A stretch of DNA of 64,000 nucleotides from Amphiduros pacificus (GCA_949316495.1 OX439002.1:16858001-16922000), one strand, 5' to 3'. Shown: positions 53,041 through 63,356, numbered from the stretch's first letter. Numbers and translations are program-made. The notes: generated by a model from the letters alone, not told the origin.

Positions 53041-53498
53041 TAAACATATGTCAATGGCATTATTTGCTTTTTTGTAATGTTTGTGAACATTTCTCCCCAA
53101 TGATCATTTAAATCCTTTTCAAGAGCAGACTTGAGCAGATGATTTTGACCAATCAATATGCATGTTACATCAAATCCGGGTTTTTGGATTGAGGTTTATT
53201 TCCAATATTTCATTATTACATGAGTTCAAATAACAGAAAATTATAACAGTGCAATTATGAAATAAAGGAGGTCACCATTCAGGTCCAACCTGTTATCTCA
53301 ATTCTCAATGGCTAATATTTCTATGTTGTTAAAAATGGCAGCCTCTTTTTAATGCAAGGACAAATTGTGTGTGTGAAATATTTTCATCTGCTCAAGTTTG
53401 CTCTGGAAACAGGTTTAAATGATCATTTATGAAGCAATTTTCAGAAAATGTTTCCAAACAATAATCAGCATAGCTCTGAGGCCATTGGCCAATGTTTG
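53041..53498. mobile_element. MITE with terminal inverted repeats of about 100 bp
   Basis: The left arm (53041-53145) and right arm (53384-53498) are inverted copies. Left AATGATCATTTAAATCC and CAGACTTGAGCAGATGA correspond to right GGTTTAAATGATCATTT and TCATCTGCTCAAGTTTG. The outer ends pair as AACATATGTCAATGGCA with the complement of CATTGGCCAATGTTT. There is no coding content. Partial copies of the right end are found at 47371-47410 and 54790-54864. The target duplication is unclear. Confidence 0.65.
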
Positions 53499-54066
53499 AA
53501 AATAATTTCCGTACTTTGTGGAAGGAGTTTTTACTGCTCCCATTTTTTTCTTATTTTTAATTATTTATAATTCATGAAAGAAAAAGAGAAATGATTATCT
53601 ACAAATCTCTTACTGCTATTTTTAGCTATGTTATGTCAGCATAGCTTCTGCTTTGAGGGAAAGAAGTTTCTTTTCATTCTGTTCGTCTATCAACTACTGG
53701 CTTGGGGGTACGATTTTTTTTGACGGGATGAATTCTATCAATTTTTTAATATGGTCAGATTTTTTTAGCATTTTTAGCATAGGTTCTCCAGGGATGGTGG
53801 AATAATTTTCTGTCATTCTTTCAGTCAACATTGATCTGAAACTTTTGGACATAGTTTTAGCAATTGGTAGGAAAGATGTATTTTCAGGTGACAAATCTCT
53901 ATATTTTTTTCCATTTTGTTGTCATTTTTCAAAAATCTAATAGATAACACGGAGTTGTCGAGGAGGCTGCCATTTTGAATAACAAATATCAGCCAATGAG
54001 AATTGAGATCACAAGTTGCATCCAATTCAGTTTGATCAATAAATTTATCTGTTCAAGTCTTCTGGG

Positions 54067-54385
54067 GGCCACAGGCCGTGGCGCAGTTGGTTAGGTCGAC
54101 AGCTTATTAGCACCAGTTCCTCTGTGGTGATTCAAAGGTTGTGGGTTCAATCCCTGGCCATGGCGAGGTTGAATTCATGATACAATTTCCCACATGAGCT
54201 GAGGCCCGTGTGCGAAGGGTTAACCCGTTGTCCTTGTAAATCTGTGACCGGGTGGGTTGTCATGTCAAGGACCTGCGACATGACAATTCAGTGAGGCAGC
54301 ACTATATCTGCTACAAGTAGGTCTCATCACGAAATAATGTTGAAAGTGATGTAAAACCCCAAACAAAACAAAAACAAAACAAAAA
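54067..54385 (+). mobile_element. Full-length tRNA-derived SINE with 13-bp target duplication
   Basis: The element has a tRNA-like head with A box GTGGCGCAGTTGGTTAG and B box GGGTTCAATCCC, then a body with CATGAGCTGAGGCCCGTG, CATGTCAAGGACCTGCGACA, GTGAGGCAGCACTATATCTG, and a tail AAACCCCAAACAAAACAAAA. It is flanked by CAAGTCTTCTGGG at 54054-54066 and 54386-54398, the duplication expected from LINE-driven insertion. The length of about 319 bp matches the copy at 62986. It is probably the youngest or second-youngest SINE in the window. Confidence 0.95.
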
Positions 54386-54505
54386 CAAGTCTTCTGGGAA
54401 AGGATTTAAAGGTATCAATTCTACAGTTTGGTGTTTTTGAAAGCTTAGCCACATATGAACATAATGACAGATTTAAATTGAGGCTCTAAGTAGGGTAGCA
54501 CTATT

Positions 54506-54583
54506 TGACGTCATTTTGGTGCTATTCAAAGGACAATACATTTCATGACGTCATAAGCATATTGCCATACTCTTATAACGTCA
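54506..54583. promoter_or_regulatory. Cluster of CRE-like TGACGTCA sites
   Basis: Perfect CREB/ATF palindromes TGACGTCA lie at 54506-54513 and 54546-54553, and a half-matching AACGTCA at 54577-54583. Two of the three continue as ACGTCATTTT. Two exact 8-bp sites 40 bp apart in AT-rich DNA are unlikely by chance, but no gene start is close (the nearest is the uncharacterised island at 56.6 kb), so function is unknown. Confidence 0.4.
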
Positions 54584-54789
54584 TTTTACCTTTCAGTGCC
54601 TCTATGATGACACTCTACATAAAAATGACGCCAAGAAAGAAGTGTGCTTTCAGTAAGGGACTATATATTAGGGTCTTGTTCAAATAGGTTTTGCAGACAA
54701 TGATAGGGATGCATTTTTTAGACATGAAAGACAAATACATTTATCACCAATAAGTGAATTTAAAACGTTTTTTTTCAAAATCGGTGCTT

Positions 54790-54864
54790 AATCCCTTTAA
54801 ATGATCAGAAAATGATCAAAAACAGTAAAAAAGCAATGATCAGCATAGATATTGGCCTATGTTT
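54790..54864 (+). repeat. MITE end fragment
   Basis: TTTAAATGATCAGAAAATG followed by GCAATGATCAGCATAG and ATTGGCCTATGTTT repeats the right end of the MITE at 53041-53498. The rest of the element is missing. Confidence 0.7.
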
Positions 54865-55436
54865 TATGATTTTTGAAAATTAATTGCAGATAGAGTACAT
54901 CAGACCTGAGTCTACTATTTGATATGTGGGACCAGGGCATACGAAAGTAGTGCTTGATAATCCCCTACTCACCCTTATTATACATGATAGTAACAAGATG
55001 CAGATCACATTAGACATACAACGAATAGTGCTATTTAATAGTACAATAATGACTTGTTTTGGCGAAGTTATTAGAAAAATTATGAGAATAATTGAAGGGA
55101 CTATATATTGATCTTTGCTGTCAGGGGCTCATTCCTACATTTCCATGTTCTGTACTTTGTTTTCAAGGTAGGTGGTGCTTTAACAGATTCTGACAAAAAA
55201 TTTCAATGGTCAACCTCAATTCATACTCTGCCTTTAGAAAGATGAATATTTTTGCCATCTGATAAATATTGTACAAAATACCCTAGGTCGATACATATAT
55301 TTTTAATGAAATTTTGAAGGTGATGCATTTACTATGGTTTTCAATGGGACATTGTAATAGTGGTCCGAGAGTGGTTCCACCACTTAATCAACTTTTTTGT
55401 TTTCAACTCCACGACAGACTAATATTTGTTGTTTAA

Positions 55437-55827
55437 AGCATTTATGAAATCATAGAGGTCGCAGGAAATTTCACAAGAGGTTTGGGGTTTGCCACCAGGT
55501 GGCCACATGCATACCAGCAGTGGACAAACATTAATGGTCAAACAGGCCTCAGCAAGCCAAGTCACTCCACTGTCCCAATCTGAAGGTACACCATAGTTGG
55601 CAAAACCTTACTAAGGAGGTGTTTGAACTAGATCACTGATCAGCTAAACAAATTTTGTTGTCCAACGGATGATTTGGATTTTAGCAGAAGACTGAATCCT
55701 CCACTATCAAATGGCACAGACATTTATGTAAGGGAAATATGATGTGTAATAACATTTGATCACAAAATTTGGGGTAAAACATATTATGCAAGGAAAAAGT
55801 GCTTGAAAATCTCATTTCATGAATGCT
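55437..55827 (+). mobile_element. TTAA-flanked MITE, copy C (391 bp)
   Basis: The cleanest copy of the family. TTAA lies at 55433-55436 and 55828-55831, with ends AGCATTTATGAAATCA and CTCATTTCATGAATGCT. Internal landmarks shared with copies A and B are CACCAGGTGGCCACATGC, AAACAGGCCTCAGCAAGCC, GATGATTTGGATTTTAGC, TGGCACAGACATTTATGT and GGAAAAAGTGCTTGAAAATC. Confidence 0.85.
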
Positions 55828-56275
55828 TTAATCTTCCCCTTAGCTCTAGCTGCAGAGTTCTGCAATATTTAGTTTTGCTATTTCACAATTCAGGATTTCT
55901 GCTCGTGATGGATGTGATGAAGGCATGGGCCAGTGTATAAACTGTTTTGTCATGTGGACAATTTCTTATGATTGCAAGATGTTTGATGTGGAAAAAGCCA
56001 TTTGTACACATTGTACACATTTGTTCTTTCAGTGAAAATTCAACATTGACGATTCCAAGATCCTTGACCTCATGTGCTATGAACAGACTTGTCTGGTATC
56101 AGCGCTATACAAAATTTATTTATTATTATTATTATTACATGACCAAGGGATGCTGACACTTCCCACTGATGATGGTATTTTGTACCATTTTGGTCTTTCC
56201 ATCATTTATCTTCACTTTATTGTGCAAAGAACATCTATTTTGCATTTTTGATTTCATGACATGATTTCATCGACT

Positions 56276-56540
56276 CCTCTGGTGATATGGGCTTTTGGGA
56301 ATGTATAATTGAGTGTCATCAGCATAAATGTGATGCTTCAGACCATATTTATTTATGATTTCTGAAAGAGGATCCATGTTGGTAGTGAATAGTATTTGGC
56401 CTAACACAGATCACTGAGTCATAACATATATTATATTTGCCTTATTCGAGAATTCTTCATCAATTGAAATACATTGCTTTCTATTTGATAAATATTGATC
56501 TGAACCAATTTAATGACATATTCTGATCCAATTAGTATCA
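56276..56540 (-). mobile_element. LINE reverse transcriptase fragment (CR1/L2-like)
   Basis: On the minus strand the sequence translates to Q-stop-SVLGQILFTTNMDPLSEII, then KYGLKHHIYADDTQLYI, which is reverse transcriptase domains 4-5 with the catalytic YADD preserved. Upstream, WFRSIFI and RKAMYF-like residues match the WFKSYLTNRKQC segment of the copy at 61880-62973. It is a truncated pseudogene of the same LINE family, with a TGA in the conserved PQGS motif and other stops. Confidence 0.85.
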
Positions 56541-56649
56541 TTGTTTCTGCACAATGATACTCCTTGTAGGCAGATTGAAAAAAGCTTCTTTTGTCATTTT
56601 GTAAAGTCCACCATATTATAATATTACAAGGTCTTGTCTGTGAGAGCCT

Positions 56650-57600
56650 AGTCGGCCATGATGAAATCTAACAGGTGGGGTCCATCATTATCTGCACATA
56701 TGGTAAGGTTAGGGCGTAACGTTAATGTGTAAAACAACTACATGTAATGGTGCAATGTGTCTGGGAGAGAAATGAAGTGCTGAAACAATAGAACAATCGG
56801 ACGATATCAAATCTGGGACTGTGTGACCAGGAGGGGAGGTCTGATTTTGGAACTTTTATGCCTTATCCTGTTTGCATGAGATTTAAAAAAAACCAACCCT
56901 TTCAATGGCAATTCTTATTTTATCATAATCATGACGTACAATCATGCACCTATTCCTTTTCCCTTTTCTCTCTCACAATGGCAGTCTGTACTCTTAACAC
57001 TTTTTTACATTTCAATTAATATGATTTGTGAATTTTCTCCAATCCTGATTTTATTTGATAAGTTTTCATGCCCTCTTTAAACCATCATTCACCCATTTTA
57101 ATTATTTTGGAAAATGATATCTATTCATATTTGCATCTAAAATGATATATGTTCAAATTTACATCTAACCCATGCATTGAAAAATAAGTGGGTTAATCAG
57201 CCATTGCAGATATTATACCTCAAGATCAAAGCCTCGTCCACACCAGAAAGAGAACATGTGACCAGCAACAAAGGGGGAGCAGTGAGCATAACCACAGGCA
57301 AGAATGGCAGGTAGTATATACCAGCCAACCCCCTCAAGCTATAATAATCATTGCCATACAGGTACAGCTCCAGTCAGATCCAATTGGCAGGAATCCCTGT
57401 ACCAAGCATCGGCTCAAGGCACCACTGTTGGACCTAACCTCAACCTTTAGGAAATCTCCCGTCTGCCATATATTATCACAATTGACTACCAGAAGCCCTA
57501 CAGTGTGGTCAATGCCCGAGAGATGTCCATCAGGGCAGCTTTAAGTACAGGAGCAGGGGGCAATGCCAATATTCTTGGATGTGGACCTAACCAGTAAGCC
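56650..57600 (+). other. GC-richer island with coding-like frames, identity unknown
   Basis: Three stretches read like protein on the plus strand. First, ATGATGAAATCTAACAGGTG at 56658 gives MMKSNRWGPSLSAHM up to a GTAAGG donor. Second, after an acceptor-like CTCAAG near 57233, IKASSTPEREHVTSNK then GGAVSITTGKNG ends at an AG|GTAGTA donor near 57303. Third, one frame at about 57376-57597 gives SNWQESLYQASAQGTTVGPN and, after one TAG, YIITIDYQKPYSVVNARE with MSIRAALSTGAGGNANILG. Another plus frame is open without stop from about 57199 to 57543, and the minus strand is also open for about 43 codons. No family is recognised. It could be an unannotated gene, a decayed one, or a transposon relic. 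Confidence 0.35.
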
Positions 57601-57682
57601 TGACAGGGTCGGCATTTAGGGCCCATAAGAAATGTAGTAATTTGATGTTAGGGGGAGGAACTAGATTCCCTATCTGCTCTAC

Positions 57683-57798
57683 CATATACGCTGCATTTTC
57701 TGAGCGCTGCGATCGTATTTGACCCAATTCTTTGCACACGGCACATCCGGGAACAGCGGCGACAGCTTGTTTGGGGCATTGTCGCCTCTGCCTTTCAT
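57683..57798 (-). CDS. Possible first coding exon of an unidentified minus-strand gene
   Basis: From an ATG at 57798 (minus strand) the frame reads MKGRGDNAPNKLSPLFPDVP and then CAKNWVKYDRSAQKMQRI up to a candidate donor ATG|GTAGAG at 57682-57681. Codons are G/C-rich at third positions and CpG-rich, unlike the flanks, which is what a promoter-proximal first exon often looks like. A short overlapping upstream frame (ATG GAA AGA TGA) precedes it. Without splicing the frame stops within two codons. No homologue is recognised and no second exon was found with confidence. Confidence 0.35.
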
Positions 57799-58048
57799 CT
57801 TTCCATCGTTGTTTTTGTCAGTTTTGCCTCCGAAATGTTGACATAAATTATATAGATTGCAATATACTTATATGAAGATTACACAACAAACACTCAATAG
57901 CACTGACATTAGCTTGTCAATGTATGATGTCAGTCTGAAATTTCCCTCCCATCTTGAAGCAAGGCGGGCGGAAGTTTACAACGCAACATCTTTCCCGTCA
58001 TGCATTGCTCTCTCGCGCCAATCCCGTCATTTTTTCATGGACCAGCTA

Positions 58049-59181
58049 ACAAGTGTTGATTTTAAAAAATCAAGCTTGCGTAAGTTTGCAAAATCCCAAG
58101 GCAAAATCTTCTTACTCTACTACGCACTCACAAATCACTTATCAAACAAAAGCGACATCTGACGGTGTAAGCAGAATTAATAAGCCAAAACATGGCCGCC
58201 ATGGACCGATAATCGGGGTAGGCTCCATAGATTTATGGCTTAATCATCTTGAAACCTCGAACATCTAGCCCTAAAGGCAAAACAAACGCAAGCGAAAAAG
58301 CTGGGAGAGCAGATAGCGAGAATTAGAAAACCCTTTAGTTGACTTCATATATAAAGATTATGGGGCTTCATTTGACATGCTCCACCACATAGATGACGTC
58401 AATACCCTTGTGGATTCCCCTCAGTCTTAAATGAATAGTCTTGACATTATTATGAATACATGCAAGGAAGCTGGTTTCACAATCCAACCATCTATAGAAC
58501 TGTGATACCTAGCAAAGGCAATTTATTGGCATAGAAATTTGCCAATAAATTTCGAACAGAACACTGGTTATAGAATAACCTTGAATGGAAGAAATAAAAT
58601 GACGTCCAAATGACCACACAAGACTTGCTGTACCAAGAGAGAACTGCTTTCCTTAATTTGGAAACTGATGCTTTGTTCTCTTAGGTTACATGTCTCTACT
58701 GTCGTTTGTTTAATATGTTGAACAACATTCACGAAACCACACCCTGCAAAGCTGTTAACCTCTCACAAAATAACTAAACTATTATCAGTTAACATGGTTA
58801 ATGTATTAACTAATTCACATCATCAAGCAGCTCATTTCCCGACTAGGACTCGACCCGAACTGCTGCTATATACACATTCATTACATGTGAGTAATGCAGC
58901 ATAATTAGCAGCGAACTGTTCGCTCGCGTTTGTTTTGCCTTTAGGGCTAGATGTTCGAGGTTTCAAGATGGTTAAGCTGTAAGTCAATGGAGCCTACCCC
59001 GATTATCGGTCCATGGCGGCCATGTTTTGGCTCAATAATTCTGATTACACCGTCAGATGTCGCTTTTGTTTGAGAAGTGATTTGTGAGTGCGTAGTAGAG
59101 TAAGAAGAATTTGCCTTGGGTTTTTTTGCCTTGGGATTTTGGAAACTTACGCGAGCTTGATTTTTTAAAATCAACACTTGT
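58049..59181. mobile_element. 1.13-kb fold-back element with arms of about 250 bp
   Basis: The left arm (58049-58294) and right arm (58918-59181) are inverted copies: left ACAAGTGTTGATTTTAAAAA matches the complement of right TTTTTTAAAATCAACACTTGT. Both arms share TTACTCTACTACGCACTCAC, GACATCTGACGGTGTAA, CATGGCCGCCATGGACCGAT, AATCGGGGTAGGCTCCAT and CTAGCCCTAAAGGCAAAAC. The right arm has a short extra duplication (TTGCCTTGGG twice). The 620-bp middle is unrelated AT-rich sequence without genes. No target duplication is evident, so it is either a fold-back/MITE-like transposon or an inverted segmental duplication. Confidence 0.75.
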
Positions 59182-60795
59182 TTCTCATCTATTTAAATCT
59201 CTCTGCTGGTCTCTGGTGTTCGCTATGCTACCTCCAGTATATAGTCCAACCTCCCTCAGCCCACATTCACAACTCCTCCAGACTCAGAACAGACCTCACT
59301 CCCAAATCCACCCTATTCATCATTTATATTCATGGCATTTATTCCAGCAAGCCGATAATGACTGTTAACATATTAGTAACATAAGGATGTTATAAAGTTA
59401 TGATGTTATGTATGTTGTCAGTTAACCACAGTCATGTTATTTGTAACTTCATATGGATTCTCAATTCTTAATAATTATGATGTAGAGTTTTTCAGCAATT
59501 TTGGTGCTTTACTTTTTAGATAATAGCTGATTGAGAAATATGCTATTTAGGTAGATTACGCATAGGTTACCTGTAGATAAAGTCCTAGCTAAGTTTTATC
59601 GTTTATAATTTTTTGATACACATATTTGATTCCATATCACAATTGAAGGAAATTACCTGGTTTCTCTACGTGCTTGTGTTAATGTTCATACCTCTGACTG
59701 AATCAAAGGTTGGAAAATCTTATCTCGGTATTACTAGTATCTCAATAGATATTAGATGGGTCTATTTACAAGCTGCCTAAAATGATCTAAAGTATCTGCA
59801 AAATCTTACATCATTTTATAAGGTAAAGGTCAGCTTTGTTGGTTTTGTATATTTTCTTAAATGAACAGCTTTTATAGTAGGATAAGCAGTTTAGAAAGAA
59901 ATCTGCCACCGGGACTGAATTCCTTGCCCTCTTCGAAAAGCGCAATATGATAATATAACCACGATAACAGTGTATTTGGAAACGTTAGTAAGCTCTCATG
60001 GGAAGGGCTACATAAATAGTAGATATCCACCTTCATATTTGTTTTTTATGTACAAAGCAAAGCAATTATATTTTATTCAGATATGCACTTGCTATCACAT
60101 ATACCTTTTTCCCCTCAGATAGTTTAGACAATTTAAGTGTCGTGATATTACATGAGTGATATGTTAAGCTCTTTATTAAATAGGTTTTCCTTTTTTGTTT
60201 GCCATTTTACCAATACTTTTATATAACAACAAAAGAAAAATATGTTTCCTATTTCTTACTTTCTAATTGAGATCGTGACTGGTGAATGTGTTGTGTGTTG
60301 GTTCATGAGGAAAAACCTTGATGCTAAATCCCCACAGACGTTTGAAATTAAGTTTGATATCGATATGTATCTTCTCTGTTTACTGAAATTATTTGTGTAC
60401 TGCATAATTTGTAAAGAGCTATTAACTCTATTGATCTTCTTTGTGATGTGACACACTCACATGCTATACGTACATTACGAGCAGCATATAGATACGTACA
60501 TATAAGAACAGTGTTTATCAGACTAAAGCCATTGCTTTAATGAAACGAAAAAAGGTCGTAGAATACTTGTTCTACTTATTGATCTAATGATATGATGAAG
60601 CTTTCGGTATGTTGTAACATCATGTATCTTTATCTACAGATCAGTTTTGCTTGATAGAAATGTAAAGGCTTTAATTTATATAACAGAATACGTGTAACCT
60701 GAATAGTATTCAGCCAGGTTAAATATAAGCTCTCCAATTAAATACTCCTGGTTGTTTTGCAATGTCTCTTCAATGTTTCTTCTAATATCATTTAA
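59182..60795. other. AT-rich intergenic stretch
   Basis: No gene, RNA or repeat recognised over about 1.6 kb. Overlapping antisense frames at 60242-60456 have no family features. Confidence 0.5.
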
Positions 60796-61462
60796 TCAGA
60801 AATGGATGTTACAGATTAATTATAAAGCTTGCAAGATAGGATTAAATAACAGGTAGGTACTTAATTTTTGTGTCCATTCTTTCATGTAGCAGGTCCTTGA
60901 CAGGACAACAGGTTAATCCTTCTGGGCCTCAGCTCAAATGAGAAATTGCAACAAGAATGCATTTTCAGCATGGCATAGAATCGGACCCACTAATGAGAAA
61001 TGGACGTTACAAATTAGTTATAAAGCTTGCAAGATAGGATCAAATAAAGGCCTCAGGCCGTGGCGCAGTTGGTTAGAGCCAACTTATTAGCACCAGTTCC
61101 TCTGTGGTGATCCAAAGGTCGTGGGTTCGATTTCACACATGAGCTGAGGCCCGTTGCTAACCCGTTGTCCTTGTAAATCTGCGACCGGGTACGTTATCAT
61201 GTCAAGGACCTGCAACATGACAATTCAGTGAGGCAGCACTATATCTGCTACAATATCTGGTCTCATCATGAAATGACTGAAATAATGTTGAAACCCCAAA
61301 CAAACAAAGGATCAAATAATAGGTAGGTACTTAATTTTTGTGTCCATTCCTTCATGTAGCAGGTCCTTGACAGGACACAAGATTAATCCTTCTGGACCTC
61401 AGCTCAAATGAGATATTGCAACAAGAATGCAATTTCAGCATGGCATAGAATCGGACCCACTA
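60796..61462. repeat. 197-bp tandem duplication, second copy split by a SINE
   Basis: Unit 1 is 60796-60992. Unit 2 is 60993-61047 plus 61320-61462. Both run from AGAAATGGATGTTACAG (GGACGTTACAA in unit 2) through TATAAAGCTTGCAAGATAGG, GGTAGGTACTTAATTTTTGT, CATGTAGCAGGTCCTTGACA and CATGGCATAGAATCGGACCC. The right part of each unit is itself a piece of an older minus-strand SINE. Confidence 0.9.
61048..61307 (+). mobile_element. SINE inserted into the 197-bp duplication, internally deleted
   Basis: The head reads GGCCGTGGCGCAGTTGGTTA, the body has GAGCTGAGGCCCGTTG, CATGTCAAGGACCTGCAACA and CAGTGAGGCAGCACTATATC, and the tail is AAACCCCAAACAAACAAA. It is flanked by AGGATCAAATAA at 61036-61047 and 61308-61319, a clean 12-bp target duplication. 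At about 260 bp it is shorter than the 319-321-bp full copies, having lost the segment after the B-box region. The intact target duplication marks it as younger than the duplicated SINE it interrupts. Confidence 0.93.
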
Positions 61463-61490
61463 CCTTTTAACCAACTGTGCCATGACCCAA
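61359..61490 (-). mobile_element. Older SINE, head half, minus strand
   Basis: Reading on the minus strand, GGGTCATGGCACAGTTGGTT is the tRNA-like head, followed by GGGTCCGATTC, TTGAGCTGAGG and GTCCTGTCAAGGACCTG of the same SINE family. The tail half is missing. A copy without the head lies at 60888-60992 because of the 197-bp duplication. Confidence 0.8.
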
Positions 61491-61879
61491 GACTCATAAC
61501 TATATGCATGTTTATATTACACTTTTACGTCAGGCCATGCCGATCAACAGATTCATGTATTGCATAATGGAAAGGTATTTAACACATTTTTGATAATGCC
61601 CTGACTCTGCCATTACAACTTGATTTATTTGCTTTTTTGATCAAACTGAGCATTTAACTTGCCTTTGTTTCCTTAAACAGTCTTCAAACTGTTCTCCGCC
61701 CACCTTGTTGTGAGGCACATGCCACTTGACATGTATTTGTGTATTTTAGCTCAAATCAGTCAGGGAACTCACAGTTCACATTTGACTTCGACCATGACAT
61801 CGTCATTTCCTTTCAACCTGAAATGAATGTTTACCTTGATTCTCATTGCTTGAAATCAAGGTGCTGAGCAGATTTTTGA

Positions 61880-62973
61880 CCAATTAACAACTGATAAACA
61901 TAAACATTTCCATTTCTTTACAAGACTTTACCCTAGTCTCTTCAGATTTTGGGTCAATAGTGATGTACAGTTGTGTATCATCTGCATCATGATGCCTGAG
62001 TCCATAATTACCAATAATGTCAGATAAAGGATCCATGTATGCTGTAAATAATAAGGGTCCTAGCACTGAGCCCTGAGGAACACCATAATTAATATTCATG
62101 TTTATCTTTTTCCATCAATTGTTACACACTGTTTCCTGTTAGTTAAATATGATTTAAACCATTTTAGAACAGTGCCCCTGATACCATATCTTTTTTCCAT
62201 GCAGTCTATTGAGCAGTATATTGTGATCAATAGTATCAAATGCTGCTGATAAATCTAGTAAACCAACATCACCGTTTTACCATCATCGATATCCATTAAA
62301 ATGTCATTCTGAACCCTAAGTGCAGTTTCAGTGCTATGATATGAAATTGCTGATTGAAACGCTGATTGAAACGTGCCTTGTATATCATTCCTTACTAGAT
62401 GACCTACAAATTGTTTAGCTACAGCTCTTTCTATTAATTTCGATAGATACGCTAGGTTTGATACTGGTCTATATTTTTTCTTGATTACTTTTAGACCTAA
62501 TTTCTTAATTAAAGGTCTAATGATGGCCATCTTTAGGTCAGGCATATTACCCATTGTAATTGATTTATTTATAATTGCTTTTATTAGGGGTAGCAGATGA
62601 CCCATGCACGCATTAAGAAGCCAGGTCGATCAAGCTCACACGACTTCTTTGCTGATTCTTTAATTAATTTTCTAACTTCTAGACTGTTTAAAACTGTGAA
62701 ATTATCAAGATGTGTATTAAATTTAGATTTATCAGTCGGTGGTTCCGTATTTGTATCATTTTTATCCATGTCCTTTCTAAGATTTGTAATTTTTTCCAGA
62801 ATAAAATTATTAAATTCCGTTGCTAACTCTTTGTTATCGTTATGGTTAGGGAAAGGAGTATCTTTCTTTGTGTGTAATAATTTATTTAATATTTTAAATA
62901 ATTTTTTTTAATGTGGAATTCCCCAAGTTATAAATAATTACCTTTCTCACAAAAATATCATCAAATCTGGATG
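61880..62973 (-). mobile_element. LINE ORF2 reverse transcriptase fragment (CR1/L2-like), decayed
   Basis: In order on the minus strand are the linker after the endonuclease (NKLLHTKKDTPFPNHND, LATEFNNFILEKITNLRKDM), KKSCELD, GHLLPLIKAIINKSI, then reverse transcriptase motifs YRPVSNLAYLSKLIERAVAK, SYHSTETALRVQNDIL, LLDLSAAFDTIDHNILL, WFKSYLTNRKQCVTIDG, YGVPQGSVLGPLLFTAYMDP and HHDADDTQLYI. The catalytic YADD is lost (one codon short, Y replaced). There are frameshifts and stops, so it is inactive. The endonuclease part and the 3' end are not seen. The motif order and wording fit the CR1/L2 group of non-LTR retrotransposons. Confidence 0.9.
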
Positions 62974-62985
62974 GACCAACGTCAG

Positions 62986-63306
62986 TTTGTTTGTTTGTTT
63001 GTTTGTTGGGGTTTTACATCACTTTTAGCATTATTTCAGTCATTTCGTAATGAGACCTTCTTGTAGCAGATATAGTGCTGCCTCACTGAATTGTCATGTC
63101 GCAGGTCCTTGACATGACAACCCACCCAGTCACAGATTTACAAAGACAACCAGTTAACCCTTTAGGCATGGGCCTCAGCTCATATGGGAAATTGTATCAT
63201 GAGTTCAATCTCGGCACGACCATGTTCGAACCCACAACCTTTGGATCACCACAGAGGAACTGTTGTTCATTAGTTGGCGCTAACCAACTGCGCCACGACC
63301 CGTGGC
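62986..63306 (-). mobile_element. Full-length tRNA-derived SINE, minus strand, 12-bp target duplication
   Basis: The target duplication GACCAACGTCAG is at 62974-62985 and 63307-63318. On the minus strand the head is GGGTCGTGGCGCAGTTGGTT with B box GGGTTCGAAC, the body includes ATGAGCTGAGGCCCATGCC and CATGTCAAGGACCTGCGACA, and the tail is AAACCCCAACAAACAAACAA. Length is 321 bp. It landed at the upstream edge of the decayed LINE fragment. Confidence 0.95.
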
Positions 63307-63356
63307 GACCAACGTCAGGACATTCAAATGTAATCAGGTATATGACACATAAACTC

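Noticed and set aside
54067-54145. Functional tRNA gene
   Set aside because: A and B boxes are present, but the body, tail and target duplication show it is the head of a SINE.
62597-62911. 104-codon plus-strand frame
   Set aside because: Antisense of the LINE reverse transcriptase region.
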